Assembly: GCA_002307295.1 (NCBI GenBank)
Contig: DBTY01000030.1
Coordinates: 1-17,190, forward strand
Source of the DNA: Ignavibacteriales bacterium UBA1304
GTDB lineage: Bacteria; Bacteroidota; Ignavibacteria; Ignavibacteriales; Ignavibacteriaceae
Reading direction: 5' to 3'
Length of the DNA stretch: 17,190 nt
In this document: in pieces, positions 14,801 to 17,190 of the stretch
Position numbering within the stretch: the stretch's first letter is position 1
Layout: each line of letters begins with the position of its first letter
The notes under the pieces: generated by a model
What the model was told of the DNA's origin: nothing
Seen by the model: only the letters and a program-made list of their open reading frames with translations
The model's database searches: none
Translations under genes and position numbers: made by a program

Positions 14801-15208
14801 CAAAAGTCGTTAGACGAGCTGAATAAGGAAGCCCAGCGAAGCGGCAAATCAAAATCGCTGCCGGCTAACTTAGATAATATTATGAAGCAGATGCAGGAAG
14901 TTGTGGCTGATATGCACAGCGAAAAAATTGGGAGCGAACTAATCCAAAAGCAGGAACGGATATTATCAAAACTGCTTGACGCGCAGCGTTCGGTTAATGA
15001 ACGCGATTACGAAAAGGAAAGAGAATCCAAGGCCGGGACGCAGATTACAAAAGGCTCTCCAGCCGATTTGAATCTATCCACCGAACGCGGAAAGAATAGA
15101 ATTAAAGACGAACTAAACAAAGCTTCGCAGGAAGGCTATCTGAAGGACTACGAAGAGCTCATCCGCAAATATTACGAAGCGCTGCAAAAAAGAAATATTA
15201 AAAATTAA
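11810..15208 (+). CDS. Large DUF4175-type membrane protein with long Gln/Lys/Met-rich coiled coil
   Basis: This 1132-residue envelope protein of unknown function resembles the DUF4175 group. Two hydrophobic helices near 33-53 and 60-80 and a third at about 164-182 anchor it. A beta-rich stretch (about 200-510), probably Ig-like and outside the membrane, follows, containing EVIPGNSQVTKGGDV and DDYGFSKLVVHYRL. From about 515 to 890 it is almost all charged heptad-like coiled coil (Lys, Glu, Gln, Met, Asn). A Met/Gly/Gln-rich low-complexity patch (about 927-990, repeated MMQ and GGMM) comes next, then a more conserved C-terminal part (about 1000-1132) with LLDAQRSVNERDYEKERES and a final YEELIRKYYEAL. 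AGGAA at 11800-11804 precedes the ATG by 5 bases. A mechanical or scaffold role at the envelope is inference. It shares a transcript with DUF4159 and probably ends at the terminator at 15388-15429. Confidence 0.8.
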   Translation: MSENNLLYYQEIINKLKKLISKEYLLLAVKGLEETILAAVILVFFFSLIEFAGHFSSKIRTVFFAVEIILPVFIFVYRAVSPFIQALRLPGSRAQHYSAAEKVGGFYPAIKDELLNSMQLVALDKTNLVYSSGLIEAAFKQTYEKTKTIDFNSIINYKLFKKTSLYLLYSVLFCAALFSFVPGLRAASYRIMNYKTEFIPPARFTFEVIPGNSQVTKGGDVLIKAKIKGEKPKEVLIAVKSDEQTKYEYLKLTIDSAGFYAFEDKAVRSSFQYFFSADKLNSDEYRIEAIDRPNVRTLDVTVTQPAYSKQPQIQQKDNGNVAALFGSVVEVKLSATKNLKNAKILFSDTTSVNLQVNGRDAVGRFRVTGDKNYQFMLTDENGNTNQSPVSYSIKASYDAYPSIEIISPNKDVTLGEDNRLPLYVKISDDYGFSKLVVHYRLSSSKYEAPHKDFTTMEILIDRSKKENDVSYIWNLSPLKLATEDVITYYLEVYDNDNVSGPKAAKSGLFNARIPSLEELLKHADNVQNRAEKDLQQTLKEADELKKSMDKISQDLKQEKKELTWQEKEKIEKALDKFEKLQDKVDNISKQMDNMKNDLQKNNLLSKETLQKYMELQKMFKELSSDEMKKAMEQMQNALQKMDRQSTENSMQNMKIDEEQFQKSLERTINLLKRIQTEQKVDEAIKRMDEIAKKQDEIQHETKNGDLKNQQTKNELTKKQESVSKELDQLKEEMKELADKMKDLKDMPNSEMNKNLDELDKQRNEESSDEASQDISQNNKQKAEQNQSQVSKNMKQMKQKMQNMQKSMQQQNQQQTFSEMMKMLNNLISLSKKQEELKKQSQSGDQSMAKMNQNAQKQSDLKSELQRVIKQMSETAQKTFAISPEMGKSLGDAERQMDNAMDALQNKNGPAAAIDQGAAMKALNESASMMKGGMESMMQGGGQGGMMSMMQQLGKMSQMQMSLNNMTQALQQGMSGQGQMTPQQQSQMQRLAQEQQTIQKSLDELNKEAQRSGKSKSLPANLDNIMKQMQEVVADMHSEKIGSELIQKQERILSKLLDAQRSVNERDYEKERESKAGTQITKGSPADLNLSTERGKNRIKDELNKASQEGYLKDYEELIRKYYEALQKRNIKN

Positions 15209-15279
15209 CTGGCCGCGTAGGCTTTAACCTGAGTATGATTAAAGCTGATATTTTATCTATGAAATTCTTGCTTTCGTAG

Positions 15280-15298
15280 AACAGACTTTTAGTCTGTT
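15280..15298. repeat. Perfect 8-bp hairpin AACAGACT/AGTCTGTT
   Basis: The arms AACAGACT and AGTCTGTT flank a TTT loop. Partial outer pairing (TTTCG to the left, CGAAA to the right) could extend the stem. There is no T-run after it, so it is not a terminator by itself. It looks like a short dispersed palindromic element. Confidence 0.65.
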
Positions 15299-15331
15299 AG
15301 CTTTGCGAAAACATTTATGGTAAAACAATTT

Positions 15332-15361
15332 AACCTTGAAGGTTCTTGAACCTTCAAGGTT
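15332..15361. repeat. Perfect 14-bp palindromic element built from AACCTTGAAGGTTC
   Basis: AACCTTGAAGGTTC and its exact reverse complement are separated by TT. Each arm is also internally near-palindromic (AACCTTGAAGGTT), so alternative folds exist. It shares ACCTTCAAGG (15350-15359) with the outer arm of the element at 4267-4310, pointing to a repeat family rather than chance. Confidence 0.75.
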
Positions 15362-15387
15362 GTCTGGCGTTATTAGACTTTTATTTC

Positions 15388-15429
15388 AACATCGAGGGTA
15401 TTCTCAAGAATACTTTCGATGTTTTTTTT
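15388..15429 (+). terminator. Intrinsic (Rho-independent) terminator after the DUF4159-DUF4175 unit
   Basis: A 16-bp stem (15388-15403 with 15408-15423, including two G-U pairs), a TCAA loop and eight consecutive Ts at 15422-15429 form a textbook plus-strand terminator, about 180 bases beyond the DUF4175 stop. It separates this unit from the T9SS cargo gene downstream. Confidence 0.88.
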
Positions 15430-15481
15430 GTGTTAAAATAAATAATTTGCATTTACTATCCTTTCTATTTACATTCATAAT

Positions 15482-15512
15482 CGTAAAATGATATATTAAG
15501 TATCGTTTTATG
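15482..15512. promoter_or_regulatory. 12-bp hairpin of unknown role
   Basis: CGTAAAATGATA (15482-15493) pairs with TATCGTTTTATG (15501-15512) around a 7-base loop, with two wobble pairs. No T-run follows. The wobble pairs slightly favour an RNA stem over a protein-binding operator. It lies about 240 bases upstream of the T9SS cargo gene; the role is not known. Confidence 0.35.
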
Positions 15513-15753
15513 TGTTTAACGCAGGGAGAGTTTACTGCGCTTTAATTTGTGGGATATAGTTCCTTTTATTGGAAGCTAAAAATTAAAGTCATGGGAGTAT
15601 GTATGTTAGTGAAATTGTACTTTTTGTCCTCTTCTATAATAGAAACGCCTTCATCTTCGCAAACGGGGAGACGCCTCAATTATTTTATAAAAAAACAATG
15701 ACTAAGACCAAGGTTTATCGCAGTATAAAACGACATACTATGTGGAATGCATT

Positions 15754-16863
15754 ATGGTATTAAATGTTAAATTACGATACTCTTTTTTATTTTTGCTTAC
15801 TCTGTTTATTTGTAATAATATAACAAAAGCGCAAGAGATAATTTCAGAAGATCTATTTGAATATACTTATAGATTCGGTCAAAAAGTTGTGCATATTTCC
15901 GACAAGATGATGGATAAATGGGCGTTATCTGATGAATATATCTATTATTTTTATTATAATCTGAAAAAAGATCCGAGTATCTCTTCTGGAACTAATCTTG
16001 ATAAAATTAAAATTGTAGGCGCGCTATTAGATATTTTAGATGGCAGATATGCTACCACTGAGCTTAAGGACGATGGACTACATAACGATCTTAATGACAG
16101 AGATAGTCTTTATGGGAATTACATTACCGGCGGACTAAAGGAATTTAATACTAAAGAATATAATATTACAATCTCCGGTATATACGATTCATTAGCGCTG
16201 AGTATTGGAGCATATGGCTATCCTATTCAAATAGTTCCAGATATACCCAAAATTACTTATCCTCTATACAACTCAATAATTAATATAAAACAGCTGGAAT
16301 TTACTTTCTCAATAGATAAAAACTCAGACGGCGGCGGCGTTTTACTGTTAGATAAAGTTCCTGATATTGGAAATATATACAGCAATGCCCTGTGGGAATA
16401 TAAAATAACCAAACCATTTGCCGAAAAAATATCTGTAAAAACGCCCGTTAGTCTTGAAAATGGGAAGGAGTATTGTCTGCTCATATGGTCATATAATAAT
16501 GCGAAGTATATCTCGGGAGTGGGGAGCGGTATGTCGTTTTCTATGAATTGGAGTATATTTAAAGTCGACACTTTGAATAATAATTCATCATTCGTCTTAT
16601 ATCAAAATTATCCGAATCCGTTTAATAATTCGACAACAATTTCCTGGTATCAGGACAACGAAAATCCTGTTGAAATTATGATTTACAATATACTCGGCAA
16701 TAAAATATTTGAGTATGACATAAATCATATTCAAAGGGGGGGTAACAATTATATATGGAATGGCGTGCAAAGCGATAAACACAAAGCCGCATCAGGAGTT
16801 TATTTTATTACCATTGTTTCAAGTAATGACAAAAAGACTATCAAATCAGTTTTAATCAGATAA
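15754..16863 (+). CDS. T9SS cargo protein with type A sorting domain
   Basis: This 369-residue protein is exported in two steps. A signal peptide (1-26, ending NNITKA before Gln) takes it to the periplasm. A C-terminal type A sorting domain (about the last 80 residues, starting LYQNYPNPFNNSTTISW, then MIYNILGNKIFEYD and SGVYFITI) then directs it through the type IX secretion system to the surface or outside. The middle has an Asp-rich DDGLHNDLNDRDSLYG stretch at 106-121, like the choice-of-anchor X module seen in secreted proteins. It may bind calcium, which is inference. I recognise no enzyme motif. The frame is open from a GTG at 15742, but the ATG at 15754 sits nearer the signal peptide; neither has a good ribosome site. 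The next gene starts 54 bases later on the same strand. Confidence 0.85.
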   Translation: MVLNVKLRYSFLFLLTLFICNNITKAQEIISEDLFEYTYRFGQKVVHISDKMMDKWALSDEYIYYFYYNLKKDPSISSGTNLDKIKIVGALLDILDGRYATTELKDDGLHNDLNDRDSLYGNYITGGLKEFNTKEYNITISGIYDSLALSIGAYGYPIQIVPDIPKITYPLYNSIINIKQLEFTFSIDKNSDGGGVLLLDKVPDIGNIYSNALWEYKITKPFAEKISVKTPVSLENGKEYCLLIWSYNNAKYISGVGSGMSFSMNWSIFKVDTLNNNSSFVLYQNYPNPFNNSTTISWYQDNENPVEIMIYNILGNKIFEYDINHIQRGGNNYIWNGVQSDKHKAASGVYFITIVSSNDKKTIKSVLIR

Positions 16864-16917
16864 GCTGTTAAAACTTTATTAAACATAAATCAAAAACAAA
16901 TATTAACGGAGGTTTTT

Positions 16918-17190
16918 ATGAAGGTCGTTAAAATAAACAACTTGGTATTAGTTTTACTTTTACTATGGTTCATTTCCCCTTTGCATTTTGGCCAAGATTT
17001 TGATCTAGATAAATATGTAAAAAAATCAGATATCATAGTCGTCGGCAAGGTAACAGATTTAACATGCAAATGGGATCAGAATAAATCAAAAATTTGGACT
17101 TATGTTACTATTAAAAGTTCTGAATCTTTGAAAGGCGCTTTTCAAAATAAAATAACAATAAAAATCTGTAATGGTTCAAGGGGAAAAGGA
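16918..17190 (+). CDS. Exported protein of unknown function, 3' end cut by window
   Basis: The ATG at 16918 follows GGAGG (16908-16912) by 5 bases, the best ribosome site in this part of the window. The 91 visible residues begin with a signal peptide (about 1-26: basic start, LVLVLLLLWF core, ending HFG before Gln). They continue DLDKYVKKSDIIVVGKVTDL, then WTYVTIKSSESLKG. This sort of beta-strand opening resembles N-terminal domains of secreted, often T9SS-sorted, proteins in related bacteria, but that match is from memory and the C-terminus that would prove sorting is outside the window. It probably forms a unit with the T9SS cargo gene 54 bases upstream. No function is assigned. Confidence 0.75.
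   Translation, partial: MKVVKINNLVLVLLLLWFISPLHFGQDFDLDKYVKKSDIIVVGKVTDLTCKWDQNKSKIWTYVTIKSSESLKGAFQNKITIKICNGSRGKG

Larger units (their letters stand above)
15209..15753. other. 545-base intergenic region with palindromes and terminator
   Basis: No gene is well supported here. The region holds, in order, a perfect 8-bp hairpin (15280-15298), a perfect 14-bp hairpin (15332-15361), an intrinsic terminator (15388-15429), a 12-bp hairpin with wobble pairs (15482-15512) and a small CGCAG/CTGCG dyad (15520-15539). A 32-codon frame at 15603-15701 follows a GGGAG, but its product has no recognisable character. Confidence 0.6.

Noticed and set aside
14164..14803. Minus-strand Leu/Cys/His-rich frames within the DUF4175-type gene
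   Set aside because: They mirror the Gln/Lys/Met-rich codons of the plus strand and have no features of their own.
15603..15701. 32-codon frame after GGGAG in the leader of the T9SS cargo gene
   Set aside because: The product has no signal peptide, hydrophobic or charged pattern; not strong enough to list as a gene.
1..17190. CRISPR array, mobile element, tRNA, rRNA or defence system
   Set aside because: No regularly spaced direct repeats, transposase or integrase motifs, cloverleaf-like sequences or known defence domains were seen on either strand.

Overview
The window is AT-rich bacterial chromosome. It most resembles the Ignavibacteria (Chlorobi/Bacteroidetes side). The clearest sign is the protein at 15754-16863, which ends in a type IX secretion (T9SS) type A sorting domain with the LYQNYPNPFN motif typical of that group. 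Signal peptides ending in a Gln-flanked site (YAQ, FGQ, FTQ, KAQ), an Nramp-Usp fusion and a DUF4159/DUF4175 pair fit the same assignment. The lineage is inferred from protein style, not from a marker gene.

Layout, left to right. 1-509 holds no gene I can support, only small dyads and one weak promoter candidate. 510-2462 is a two-gene unit: a YceH/DUF480 protein and a pyrimidine-nucleoside phosphorylase. 2603-4251 is a second unit: a membrane-anchored SPFH/prohibitin-like protein translationally coupled to an exported alpha-acetolactate decarboxylase. A convergent junction with two related palindromic elements (4267-4391) follows. Then comes a minus-strand Nramp Mn/Fe transporter fused to a universal-stress-protein domain (4408-6291), with an extended -10 promoter lying inside a 22-bp dyad. 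6576-10631 is a tightly packed plus-strand run: an exported bleomycin-hydrolase-like C1 peptidase, the GTPase HflX and a histidine ammonia-lyase. HflX and the lyase overlap by 8 bases. A 37-residue Lys-rich protein lies on the minus strand (10849-10962), hidden under a spurious plus-strand reading frame. 11132-15208 is an envelope pair, a DUF4159 protein and a 1132-residue DUF4175-type membrane protein with a long coiled coil. It is followed by palindromic elements and a strong intrinsic terminator (15388-15429). The right end has a T9SS cargo protein and the start of a second exported protein cut by the window edge.

The genes do not form one pathway. They are housekeeping and salvage functions (deoA, hflX, hutH), metal uptake, and several exported or envelope proteins of unclear role. 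I see no CRISPR array, transposase, integrase, rRNA, tRNA or defence system. The parts most worth checking are the mntH operator, the Ser-Ser-Gly MIO site of the lyase, the Asn-to-Asp change in the C1 peptidase, the SPFH/acetolactate decarboxylase coupling, the palindromic repeat family, and the DUF4159/DUF4175 pair standing without its usual partners.
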